Shown: positions 5,761 through 12,488 of the stretch, in pieces
Numbering within the stretch: the first letter of the stretch is position 1
How the letters are laid out: each line of letters begins with the position of its first letter
The notes under the pieces: generated by a model
Seen by the model: the letters and a program-made list of their open reading frames with translations, nothing else
Databases searched by the model: none
Told to the model about the DNA's origin: nothing
Program-made: the position numbers and the translations under genes
Source: CAYGXH01 sp964354485
Lineage (GTDB): Bacteria > Bacteroidota > Ignavibacteria > UBA10030 > SZUA-254
NCBI GenBank assembly: GCA_964354485.1
Contig: CAYGZY010000221.1
Location: 1-12,488, forward strand
Direction: 5' to 3'
DNA: 12,488 nt

Positions 5761-6876
5761 TTAATGAAGAAATTTACGCGGCACACGAGCCGCAAGACCG
5801 GTAAGGAACTCGTATGCATTCGTTCCGCTTTTTAGTGCGAGATCCCATACCGAAATATTCTGGTCGCCGCTCGAACCGATCAGTACCACCTCATCTCCGA
5901 CATGAACTTCAGCTTCGTGTCCAACGTTGACCATGATCTGATCCATGCAAACGACACCGACAACGGGAAAACGTTTTCCCCTTATGAGTACTTCGCCTAT
6001 ATTTGTCAATCCACGGCTGTATCCGTCACCATACCCGATCGGAACGGTCGCGACCCGTATCCGGTCTTTTGTGTAATATTTCCTTCCGTAGCTTATGCTC
6101 GTCCCCAGAGCCAATTCCTTCAGGAAGACAACATTTGATTTGAGAGTCAATATCGGCTCCACGGGAAAACGTTCCGACGTTTCCTGTGACGGATAGACAC
6201 CATAGAGTATAATCCCGGGCCTCACCATCGTAAAATAGGTATCCGGTGAATCGAGTATTGCCCCGCTGCTGGCGAAATGAATTTCGGGGATATGAATGCC
6301 CGCCGATTGTACTTTCTGGAGAAGTTCCGTGAAACGATTCAGCTGATTCTTCACAAAAGATTTATCGCGTTCGTCGGATGTAGCAAAGTGACTGTAAATT
6401 CCCAGCACATCAATATGCGGCATTCTCGAAACCCGTTCAACGAACGGCAGGGCTGTCTCTGCATGCACGCCTATACGCTCCATACCTGTATCAATTTTTA
6501 GATGAACGCGGGCTTTCATACGGTTTTCCCGCTGAACTTCCTGCTCGATACGTTCGGCGATCTCAATCGATGATACGGTTATTTCAAGATTGTTTTCAAG
6601 AAACTCACTTACCTGGCTCCCCAATACGCCGCCGAGAACAAGTATGGGCGCCGTAATTCCTTCCTGACGAAGGATGATACCCTCTTCGAGAAATCCAACA
6701 CCGAGGTAATCGATGCCGTTGCTGACGAGCGCCTTCGAGATTTCGACTAGCCCATGGCCGTATGCATTTGCTTTCACTATACCCATGATTTTTACACCGG
6801 GAGAGATCGCCCGTTTTACTTCATTAAGATTATTCCGGAGCTTATTCAGATCAATCTCTGCATGTGTTAAGCGCAT
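5761..6876 (-). CDS. alr: Alanine racemase
   Basis: A 371-residue PLP enzyme interconverting L- and D-alanine, supplying D-Ala for peptidoglycan. The PLP lysine is Lys35 in VKANAYGHG. Other family blocks are HLKIDTGMERIG (125-136), SHFATSD (162-168), MVRPGIILYG (217-226) and the catalytic tyrosine Tyr263 in SISYGRKYY; the C-terminal CMDQIMV block is also present. Length matches the family. The frame is open up to a GTG at 6927, but that start would lie inside the stem of the atpC terminator and add 17 atypical residues. ATG 6876 leads straight into the standard MRLTHAEIDL, so it is preferred, though the AGGA upstream is rather far (about 16 nt). It is the first gene of the group alr-manC-rlpA. 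No convincing promoter was found in the 40 nt between terminator and start. Confidence 0.95.
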   Translation of the reverse strand: MRLTHAEIDLNKLRNNLNEVKRAISPGVKIMGIVKANAYGHGLVEISKALVSNGIDYLGVGFLEEGIILRQEGITAPILVLGGVLGSQVSEFLENNLEITVSSIEIAERIEQEVQRENRMKARVHLKIDTGMERIGVHAETALPFVERVSRMPHIDVLGIYSHFATSDERDKSFVKNQLNRFTELLQKVQSAGIHIPEIHFASSGAILDSPDTYFTMVRPGIILYGVYPSQETSERFPVEPILTLKSNVVFLKELALGTSISYGRKYYTKDRIRVATVPIGYGDGYSRGLTNIGEVLIRGKRFPVVGVVCMDQIMVNVGHEAEVHVGDEVVLIGSSGDQNISVWDLALKSGTNAYEFLTGLAARVPRKFLH

Positions 6877-6917
6877 AGGGTACGATCGACTTTCCTTTCT
6901 CTTTACGGTCAAACGAA

Positions 6918-6950
6918 AAGCCCACACCGACTGCTCGGTCGGGTGGGCTT
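6918..6950 (-). terminator. Intrinsic terminator downstream of atpC
   Basis: Read on the minus strand, AAGCCCAC and GTGGGCTT form an 8-bp stem. It continues with ACCGA/TCGGT around a GCAG loop, with a 3-nt bulge (6940-6942) between the two parts. The stem is followed by TTTTCGTTTG. It lies 22 nt after the atpC stop and separates atpDC from alr. It also argues against the long alr start at 6927. Confidence 0.85.
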
Positions 6951-6972
6951 CTTTAATTTCGTCTTTGATTTT

Positions 6973-7383
6973 TTATTGTTTTTGAGCAATTCGAATACGA
7001 TTGAGCGCACGCTGGAGCGCCTGCTGTGTTTCGTGCAATTCAATATCGTTTAATTTTTCACCGATTTTCTGCCGCGCCCGGTCACGCGCTGTCTGAGCGC
7101 GCTCCGTGTCAATCTCAGCGGCTCTTTCGGCGTTTTCAGCGAGCAGTGTCACACGATTATCGAGTACATTAACGAATCCGCCGCTCGTTGCAAACCGAAG
7201 TTCACTGCCATCCGGCTTCAGAATCTTTACTGCACCGATACCTATTTCTGCGAGAAGAGGAGCATGGTTATACAAGACCTGAAATCCACCCATCACTCCG
7301 GGTGCGCTGAAACTGACGACTTCACCGTCGAAGATCACTTTTGTGGGCGTTACGATTTCAAGTCTGAACGACTTATCAGCCAC
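6973..7383 (-). CDS. atpC: ATP synthase F1 subunit epsilon
   Basis: A 136-residue epsilon subunit of F1Fo ATP synthase, part of the central stalk, which couples rotation to catalysis and can inhibit ATP hydrolysis. The N-terminal beta-sandwich (about 1-86) shows FRLEIVTPTKVIFDGEV, SFSAPGVMGGFQVLYNHAPLLAEI and the ATSGGFVNV strand. A charged helical C-terminal domain (about 88-136) is complete, so the inhibitory hairpin is probably retained. The start is GTG 7383 with TAGGAG six bases upstream; this ribosome site overlaps the atpD stop codon. Nine bases separate the two genes, so they are co-transcribed. Confidence 0.96.
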   Translation of the reverse strand: MADKSFRLEIVTPTKVIFDGEVVSFSAPGVMGGFQVLYNHAPLLAEIGIGAVKILKPDGSELRFATSGGFVNVLDNRVTLLAENAERAAEIDTERAQTARDRARQKIGEKLNDIELHETQQALQRALNRIRIAQKQ

Positions 7384-7392
7384 GTTGTTCTC

Positions 7393-8799
7393 CTACGTTC
7401 CCTCTTTCTGATAACGTTCGACAACCTCATCGATGGTTCCCGCCATGTAGAACATTTGTTCAGGGATATGATCAAACTCACCTTCAATGATTCCCTCGAA
7501 TCCACGGATTGTATCGGTCAGCTTGACGTACCTACCCGGCCTGCCGGTGAACTCTTCGGCTACGAAAAATGGTTGAGAGAGAAATTTCTGAATCTTCCTC
7601 GCTCGTGCGACACTGAGCTTATCATCATCGGAGAGTTCATCCATGCCGAGGATATTGATTATGTCCTGTAAATCTTTGTAGGTCTGGAGAATTTCTTTTA
7701 CACGCTTCGCGACCCTATAGTGTTCTTCACCGACGATACCCGGGTCGAGAATTCTGGATGTCGAATCGAGGGGATCTACAGCCGGATAAATACCGAGGTC
7801 GGAAATCTGCCGGCTCAGAACTGTAGTTGCATCAAGGTGACTAAATGTCGTAGCAGGCGCAGGATCAGTTAGATCATCAGCCGGGACATAGATCGCCTGA
7901 ACTGACGTAATCGATCCTTTTTTTGTGGAAGCGATCCGTTCCTGCAATTCCCCCATCTCTGTGCCGAGTGTTGGCTGGTAGCCGACAGCCGAAGGCATCC
8001 GTCCGAGAAGCGCAGACACTTCCGATCCTGCCTGGACAAAACGGAAGATATTATCAATGAAGAGCAGAACGTCTTTCCCTTCTTCATCGCGGAAATATTC
8101 AGCCATGGTCAGCGCCGTGAGTCCTACTCGCTGACGGGCTCCGGGCGGTTCGTTCATTTGCCCGAACACCAGCGCAGTTTTATCCAAGACACCCGACTGC
8201 TTCATCTCGATCCAAAGGTCGTTCCCTTCACGGGTTCGTTCACCTACGCCTCCAAAAACTGAATATCCGCCGTGGTGTTTAGCTATATTGTGGATCAATT
8301 CCATGATAATGACAGTCTTTCCGACACCGGCCCCGCCGAAAAGCCCTGTTTTTCCGCCTTTTGAATATGGTTCGAGCAAATCAATGACTTTAATTCCCGT
8401 TTCGAACATCTCTCTTCTCGTGCTCAGAGACTCAAATGGCGGGGGCGGACGGTGAATTGAATATTTTTTCTGACTTTCGATAGGACCCAGTCCGTCTATA
8501 CCCTTACCGATAACATTAATCAGCCGGCCGAGTGTATTTGGTCCAACCGGTACCTCAATCGTGGTCCCCAGATCATATGCCTTCATACCGCGGACCAAAC
8601 CGTCGGTGGAGTCCATGGCAACTGTACGAACACGGTCTTCACCTAAATGCTGTTGGACTTCGCAGATAAGTTCATCCTCCTGCCCTTCAAAATTTTTTCG
8701 GGGAATTTTTACGGCGTTCAAAATTGCGGGCAATTTTCCACCCGAAAAACCTATATCTATGACAGGTCCAATTACCTGTATAATATTACCTTCATTCAT
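7393..8799 (-). CDS. atpD: ATP synthase F1 subunit beta
   Basis: A 468-residue catalytic beta subunit of F1Fo ATP synthase, which makes ATP on the cytoplasmic face of the inner membrane. It has the Walker A loop GGAGVGKT at 155-162, the VGERTREGNDL block with the catalytic Glu, the Walker B region LLFIDNIFRFVQAG, and the signature PAVDPLDSTSR. Near-full conservation makes the identification secure. The start chosen is ATG 8799 (MNEGNIIQVIGPVIDI); an in-frame TTG at 8811 would add four residues and is unlikely. No clear Shine-Dalgarno sequence is seen. It is followed by atpC, and no other atp gene is adjacent. The upstream neighbour is a divergent glycosyltransferase gene, so a promoter for atpD should lie in 8800-8947; TATATT (8821-8826, minus strand) is a weak -10 candidate. 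Confidence 0.98.
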   Translation of the reverse strand: MNEGNIIQVIGPVIDIGFSGGKLPAILNAVKIPRKNFEGQEDELICEVQQHLGEDRVRTVAMDSTDGLVRGMKAYDLGTTIEVPVGPNTLGRLINVIGKGIDGLGPIESQKKYSIHRPPPPFESLSTRREMFETGIKVIDLLEPYSKGGKTGLFGGAGVGKTVIIMELIHNIAKHHGGYSVFGGVGERTREGNDLWIEMKQSGVLDKTALVFGQMNEPPGARQRVGLTALTMAEYFRDEEGKDVLLFIDNIFRFVQAGSEVSALLGRMPSAVGYQPTLGTEMGELQERIASTKKGSITSVQAIYVPADDLTDPAPATTFSHLDATTVLSRQISDLGIYPAVDPLDSTSRILDPGIVGEEHYRVAKRVKEILQTYKDLQDIINILGMDELSDDDKLSVARARKIQKFLSQPFFVAEEFTGRPGRYVKLTDTIRGFEGIIEGEFDHIPEQMFYMAGTIDEVVERYQKEGT

Positions 8800-8903
8800 G
8801 AAAATCTGCAATTTCGTGAGAATATAACACTTAGTATTTGAAAAATCTGAAGTGACTCTAAAAAGAATTGGGTAAATATATGAAAATTAGCAGAGATAAG
8901 CAA

Positions 8904-8934
8904 TTTGAGAATTCCGGAAAAATTGATATAATTA
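8904..8934 (+). promoter_or_regulatory. Promoter-like sequence before the first GT-C glycosyltransferase
   Basis: TTTG at 8904-8907 is followed after 19 nt by TATAATTA at 8927-8934. In sigma-70 terms this is TTGAGA, a 16-nt spacer and a perfect TATAAT. Transcription would begin about 8 nt before ATG 8948, giving an almost leaderless message, in keeping with the absence of a ribosome-binding sequence. Confidence 0.5.
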
Positions 8935-8947
8935 GACTGAATTATCT

Positions 8948-11089
8948 ATGAAACAGCAAATGAATATTAATCAACAGAGCAGCTATTCAGAGAAAGTTGT
9001 CCTTTTCATCATCCTCACTGTTGCAGTCGTCCTCCGGGTAGTAAATCTCAACTGGGGACTACCGGACCTCTACGAAGAAGCAACGCCACTGAGGATCGCA
9101 CTGGGTTTTTTAAACGCAGGGGGTGATGGGTTCATTTTCAACCCCCATTTTTTTAATTATCCTGCACTCACGTTCTATGTCCAGTTCATAGTCCAACTTT
9201 TTCACTACCTCATCGGACACGTGGCTGGTCTTTATCCGACACTGCAGGCGTTCAGTACCACCGTGACACCGCTGGCGATCGTTGCACGACTGACCAGTGT
9301 TCTGTTCGATACGGGCACCGTTTTTGTTGTTTATCTCTTCACAAAAGAATTAATCGACAGCCGGACAGCACTCCTCGCCGCACTTCTGAGCGCAGTCAAC
9401 CCGCTCCAGATACAGCATGCGCATTTTATTGAAGTGGATACACCGCTGACATTTTTCTGTATGCTGGCACTTTTATTCATTTTCCGCATGTACCGGCAAC
9501 CCGCAACGAAATGGTATCTACTCGCGGGCGTTTCCATCGGACTCGCTGCTGCAACAAAATATACAGGCGCATTCCTTTTGCCGGTTCTCATCGCAGTCCA
9601 TGCCATGAGATCGACATCACTGCTCGGTGTAATTGACTCTTTTCGTGATGTCCGAGTCTACAAATCGCTCATTGCATCTGTAATCGTCTTCTTGCTGTTC
9701 AATCCTTACATCATTCTGAATTTCCAGGAATTCAGAAAGGACTTCTCTTTCGAACAGTTCCACGTCACTTACGGACACCTGGGAATCGACCCATCACAGA
9801 GTGCGTTAACGTTCTACCTCGGAGAAATCATTCATTCGGTTTTTGGAATTGCATTGAGCGTGATCATCGCAGGAACGGTCATATCATATTTTATTAAGTT
9901 TCAAAAAATCCGAATTCTTTTACTGCTTTTTCCCGTATTGTACTTCACCGTTGTCGCAACATGGGAAATGCGGGCAGACCGCTACATCCTTCCGATTATT
10001 CCGATCCTTGGTATTATTGCCGCGGAAGGAATTTTGAGTTTGTACAATTGGTTTCATTCGCGCTTAGCGAGTAAGTCAGCATCGCAGCCTGGATTTAAGC
10101 GATACGAAAATATCATCTTTGGTCTGGCAGTTTGTGCATGTCTCATTCAGCCGGGGATTTCGACCACTAAATTTCTCGCCTCATTCACCCTCCCTGACAC
10201 TCGTGCGGTTACAAAAACGTGGATTCAGAAAAATATTCCATCCGGATCAGTAGTTGCGACCGGACCCTATGGAGTGGAGCTGCCAGACAGTTTATATTGG
10301 ACTTTTTCGATCCCATTTCTTGCCGTCGAGTGTGAGCGTGTTGCGCCATTCTATGATACAAGGTGGTATGAAGATGTTGATCTCCTCATCACATCATCGT
10401 TTGATCGTGACAGGTATTTCAAGGAGCCGGAGAAGTATGCAAAATTTCTCCCGTTTTATGATTCACTCAGAACAAAATGGAGGCTTCTTTCTGCGATCGA
10501 ACCGGAAGAGCGTCAAAACGGGCCGTCATTCTGGCTCTATTCATTTCCCGATTCGCTTCGCCGTAAGTCTCTCGATTCCCTCCTTTTCCAGCGGCTCTAT
10601 CAATTTCCGGAAAGTACGCGCATAAGTTTGTTTTTAAGCGAACTGGGCGATATAGAATTCCATAAGGGAAAATTAGAAAAGAGCGAGCAGGTAATTAAAG
10701 AAATTCTAAGTGTCGAGATCAATAATTATCCTCTCCGCAACCGGCTCGCACAAGTCATGTATAACCTCGGGAACTACACGGGCGCGCTGAATCAACTCCA
10801 GGTCTCCATACAGGCAAATCCAAATCAGGCTGAGGTTCTTGCTCTGGCGGGAAGCGCGCTCATCCGTATCAATCAGGGTGGAGCTGCAGAAGGAATACTG
10901 CAAAGATCGATTCAGCTGAACTCCTCACTGGAACTCCCCTACGAGGAGCTGATACAACTCTACCGAAACATGCAGAGTAAAGAAAAATTGCTCGATATAC
11001 TCCAGAGGTATCTCAGGATATTACCGCCTGAGGGAGAGCGGACGTCAGCGGTGAGATCTCTCATTCAACAAGTTGAGCAATTACCGTAA
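8948..11089 (+). CDS. GT-C (GT39/PMT-like) membrane glycosyltransferase with C-terminal TPR region
   Basis: A 713-residue integral membrane protein of the GT39/ArnT-like class. Such enzymes use polyprenyl-phosphate sugars as donors and glycosylate proteins or lipids outside the inner membrane. A hydrophobic segment (17-34) contains Arg30. It is followed by the first outer loop with NWGLPDLYEEATPL (35-48; Glu43/Glu44 sit where the family's acidic catalytic pair is expected) and FNPHFFNYPALTFY (64-77), like the family HFxxYPPL signature. Many further membrane segments extend to about residue 420, including VDTPLTFF and TWEMRADRYILPIIP. A soluble part follows, with tetratricopeptide-like helices at about 560-700 (for example YNLGNYTGALNQLQVSIQANPNQAE). 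The start is ATG 8948, with no ribosome site. A close paralogue follows in the same orientation. Donor and acceptor are unknown. Confidence 0.85.
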   Translation: MKQQMNINQQSSYSEKVVLFIILTVAVVLRVVNLNWGLPDLYEEATPLRIALGFLNAGGDGFIFNPHFFNYPALTFYVQFIVQLFHYLIGHVAGLYPTLQAFSTTVTPLAIVARLTSVLFDTGTVFVVYLFTKELIDSRTALLAALLSAVNPLQIQHAHFIEVDTPLTFFCMLALLFIFRMYRQPATKWYLLAGVSIGLAAATKYTGAFLLPVLIAVHAMRSTSLLGVIDSFRDVRVYKSLIASVIVFLLFNPYIILNFQEFRKDFSFEQFHVTYGHLGIDPSQSALTFYLGEIIHSVFGIALSVIIAGTVISYFIKFQKIRILLLLFPVLYFTVVATWEMRADRYILPIIPILGIIAAEGILSLYNWFHSRLASKSASQPGFKRYENIIFGLAVCACLIQPGISTTKFLASFTLPDTRAVTKTWIQKNIPSGSVVATGPYGVELPDSLYWTFSIPFLAVECERVAPFYDTRWYEDVDLLITSSFDRDRYFKEPEKYAKFLPFYDSLRTKWRLLSAIEPEERQNGPSFWLYSFPDSLRRKSLDSLLFQRLYQFPESTRISLFLSELGDIEFHKGKLEKSEQVIKEILSVEINNYPLRNRLAQVMYNLGNYTGALNQLQVSIQANPNQAEVLALAGSALIRINQGGAAEGILQRSIQLNSSLELPYEELIQLYRNMQSKEKLLDILQRYLRILPPEGERTSAVRSLIQQVEQLP

Positions 11090-11110
11090 GCATTAAATTC
11101 CTAAACTAAG

Positions 11111-11140
11111 TTCCTGCATATCGTAATCCGAGCGCAGGAA
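11111..11140. repeat. Short inverted repeat between the two glycosyltransferase genes
   Basis: TTCCTGC 11111-11117 is matched exactly by GCAGGAA 11134-11140 around a 16-nt loop. It begins 21 nt after the first gene's stop. No T run follows, so it is a weak terminator candidate or an RNA-stabilising hairpin. Confidence 0.3.
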
Positions 11141-11176
11141 TCAATATACTTCAGCTACTCTGTACCGGAGAATTGA

Positions 11177-11208
11177 TTTGGCTATTGGACAAAAAAATGA
11201 TAATTTTA
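11177..11208 (+). promoter_or_regulatory. Possible promoter for the second GT-C glycosyltransferase
   Basis: TTTG 11177-11180 is followed after 20 nt by TAATTTTA at 11201-11208, matching TAnnTT of the Bacteroidota -7 element. It lies about 40 nt ahead of ATG 11250, so the second gene may be transcribed on its own as well as from the first gene's promoter. The flanking sequence is very AT-rich. Confidence 0.35.
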
Positions 11209-11249
11209 CATAATTGTTTGAAAATAAATTAGTAATCCACTGACAGGCT

Positions 11250-12488
11250 ATGCGTACATCGGCGATCATAAAGTTCTACAATGACAACAAATCTCTTTTG
11301 TTGATTCTGCTTGCAGGAATTATCCTCCGTTTGTGGCAAATTAACTGGGGACTCCCTGAGCTATGGGAGGAAGCCACACCGCTCACGGTATCGTGGAAAT
11401 TCTGGAGCTGGGGAAAGCCGGGTTTCGACTTCAATCCGCATTTTTTCAATTATCCGGCTCTCACTTTCTACATCCAGTTCATCGCGCAGGCGATACACTA
11501 TATAGTCGGAAACCTCATCGGGATTTATCCCAGTCTCGATTCATTCGGCGTGAGCCCAGCACCGCTTATTATTACCGCCAGATTAGTTGATGTGATATTC
11601 GATTTCCTGACCATCATCGTCGTATACAGAATTGCAAAAGAAGTATGGAATAAAAAGACCGGAATCATAGCGGCGCTCCTCCTTGCGGTCAATCCCCTGC
11701 ATGTGAGTCTGGCTCATCAGATACAAGTCGATACCATTCTAACGTTCTTCTGCGCTCTCTCATTTCTATACATCGTGCGGGTATATAATTCGGGAGAACG
11801 CAAGTGGTATCTCCTTGCCGGATTGTTCATCGCCCTGGCGGCGTCTTCAAAGTACACAGGCGCCTTCCTCCTCTTTCCACTTCTCGGGGCGCACCTGCTA
11901 CGCTCAGGTACATTGCGGGAGTCACTACAAACTTTAAATCATCCGCCTCTTTATACGTCGATTCTGCTCGGCGCTCTCGTTTTTCTATGTATTAATCCAT
12001 TCATCATTATCAGTGCAGGTGAATTTCAGCAGGATTTCTCGTATGAACAGGCACACATCGCCGCAGGTCATCTTGGTGTCGTCGCATCGAAGAGTACATT
12101 TGACTTCTATTTCTTTCACGCACTGCCATCGGCTATGGGTATTGCCGGTATGATCGTCAGTATCGGAGCCATTATACTTTGCTTCACTCGGAAAAGCAAG
12201 CGAGAGATAGTGGTAGGGCTCTTTCCCATCATTTACTTAATAATTATCTCCACATGGGAGATGAGAGCTGAGCGGTACATCCTACCGATAATTCCATTCC
12301 TCATACTCTTCACTGCGGCCGGAGTATCGCTTATTGCCGATTTAATAATGAAAATACTACGGCAATCTCCAGAGCCGAATAGCGGTCAATCACGTGAAAA
12401 GATTACTTATGTAGCAGTCACTGCTCTCCTCGTTCTCCAGCCGCTTTACAGGAGTTCAGCACATCTTTACGAATTGGGGCTTCCCGAC
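11250..12488 (+). CDS. Second GT-C (GT39/PMT-like) membrane glycosyltransferase, 3' end beyond window
   Basis: Reading from ATG 11250, the frame stays open for 413 codons to the window edge, so the C-terminal part is missing. The protein is a paralogue of the preceding gene product, matching it block by block: NWGLPELWEEATPL (32-45), FNPHFFNYPALTFYIQF, NPLHVSLAHQIQVDT, LTFFC, SKYTGAFLL, INPFIII, DFSYEQAHIAAGHLG, and STWEMRAERYILPIIPF. An N-terminal membrane segment (16-29) includes Arg27, and the Glu40/Glu41 pair occupies the first outer loop. Both probably perform the same type of reaction, transfer from a polyprenyl-phosphate sugar outside the inner membrane, perhaps with different acceptors. 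Whether it also has a TPR tail cannot be seen. No good ribosome site is present (GACAGG lies close before the ATG). The intergenic gap of 160 nt carries an inverted repeat and a possible promoter. Confidence 0.87.
   Translation, partial: MRTSAIIKFYNDNKSLLLILLAGIILRLWQINWGLPELWEEATPLTVSWKFWSWGKPGFDFNPHFFNYPALTFYIQFIAQAIHYIVGNLIGIYPSLDSFGVSPAPLIITARLVDVIFDFLTIIVVYRIAKEVWNKKTGIIAALLLAVNPLHVSLAHQIQVDTILTFFCALSFLYIVRVYNSGERKWYLLAGLFIALAASSKYTGAFLLFPLLGAHLLRSGTLRESLQTLNHPPLYTSILLGALVFLCINPFIIISAGEFQQDFSYEQAHIAAGHLGVVASKSTFDFYFFHALPSAMGIAGMIVSIGAIILCFTRKSKREIVVGLFPIIYLIIISTWEMRAERYILPIIPFLILFTAAGVSLIADLIMKILRQSPEPNSGQSREKITYVAVTALLVLQPLYRSSAHLYELGLPD

Noticed and set aside
6877..6927. Longer alanine racemase start at GTG 6927 (17 extra residues)
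   Set aside because: The codon lies inside the stem of the atpC terminator and the added residues are not family-like; ATG 6876 begins the standard N-terminus.
8800..8811. TTG start adding four residues to the ATP synthase beta subunit
   Set aside because: ATG 8799 gives the usual N-terminus and TTG is a weaker start with no ribosome site.
11311..11995. Small open frames (64, 75 and 63 residues) in the 11.3-12.0 kb stretch
   Set aside because: They are out-of-frame shadows of the second glycosyltransferase, whose true frame has no stop before the window end.
1..12488. CRISPR array, tRNA or rRNA genes
   Set aside because: No regularly spaced direct repeats, cloverleaf-like sequence or ribosomal RNA sequence was recognised by eye; a dedicated scan was not possible.

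Overview
The window looks like a chromosomal segment of a Bacteroidota-like bacterium of the FCB group. Ignavibacteria or Chlorobi relatives are plausible, but this cannot be settled without a database search. Three things point there. A 36-codon scrap at 353-460 resembles the end of a type IX secretion (T9SS) C-terminal sorting domain. Several gaps hold TTTG-N19/20-TA-rich promoter-like pairs close to the Bacteroidota form. An atpD-atpC pair stands apart from other ATP synthase genes. This is inference from sequence reading alone.

Left end, 1-1943, is accessory DNA on the + strand. It holds the 3' end of an IS256/Mutator-type transposase, a scrap of a T9SS-exported protein probably cut by that element, a strong perfect-stem hairpin, and a two-gene AbiE-type toxin-antitoxin pair in which the toxin comes first and the genes overlap by ATGA.

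2029-3162 (+ strand) has two stand-alone housekeeping genes: smpB (trans-translation) and a pyruvoyl-dependent arginine decarboxylase (agmatine and polyamine synthesis). Each has a promoter-like sequence in front.

3366-8799 (- strand) is a block of core genes. Reading in transcription order, atpD-atpC (F1 ATPase beta and epsilon) comes first and is closed by a clear intrinsic terminator at 6918-6950. Then follows alr (D-alanine supply), a mannose-1-phosphate guanylyltransferase gene (GDP-mannose), an rlpA-like lipoprotein gene and, after a 132-nt gap, an SLT-type lytic transglycosylase. The last four form a cell-envelope group: a peptidoglycan precursor, a glycan donor and two peptidoglycan-cleaving enzymes.

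8948-12488 (+ strand) has two tandem paralogous GT-C (GT39/PMT-like) membrane glycosyltransferases. The first is complete and has a C-terminal TPR-like region. The second runs off the window end. Both share unusual conserved signatures in the first extracytoplasmic loop. They could use lipid-linked sugar donors, but donor and acceptor cannot be read from the sequence. No tRNA, rRNA or CRISPR array was seen. No clearly new system stands out; the paralogous glycosyltransferase pair and the reversed AbiE pair are the most interesting loci.
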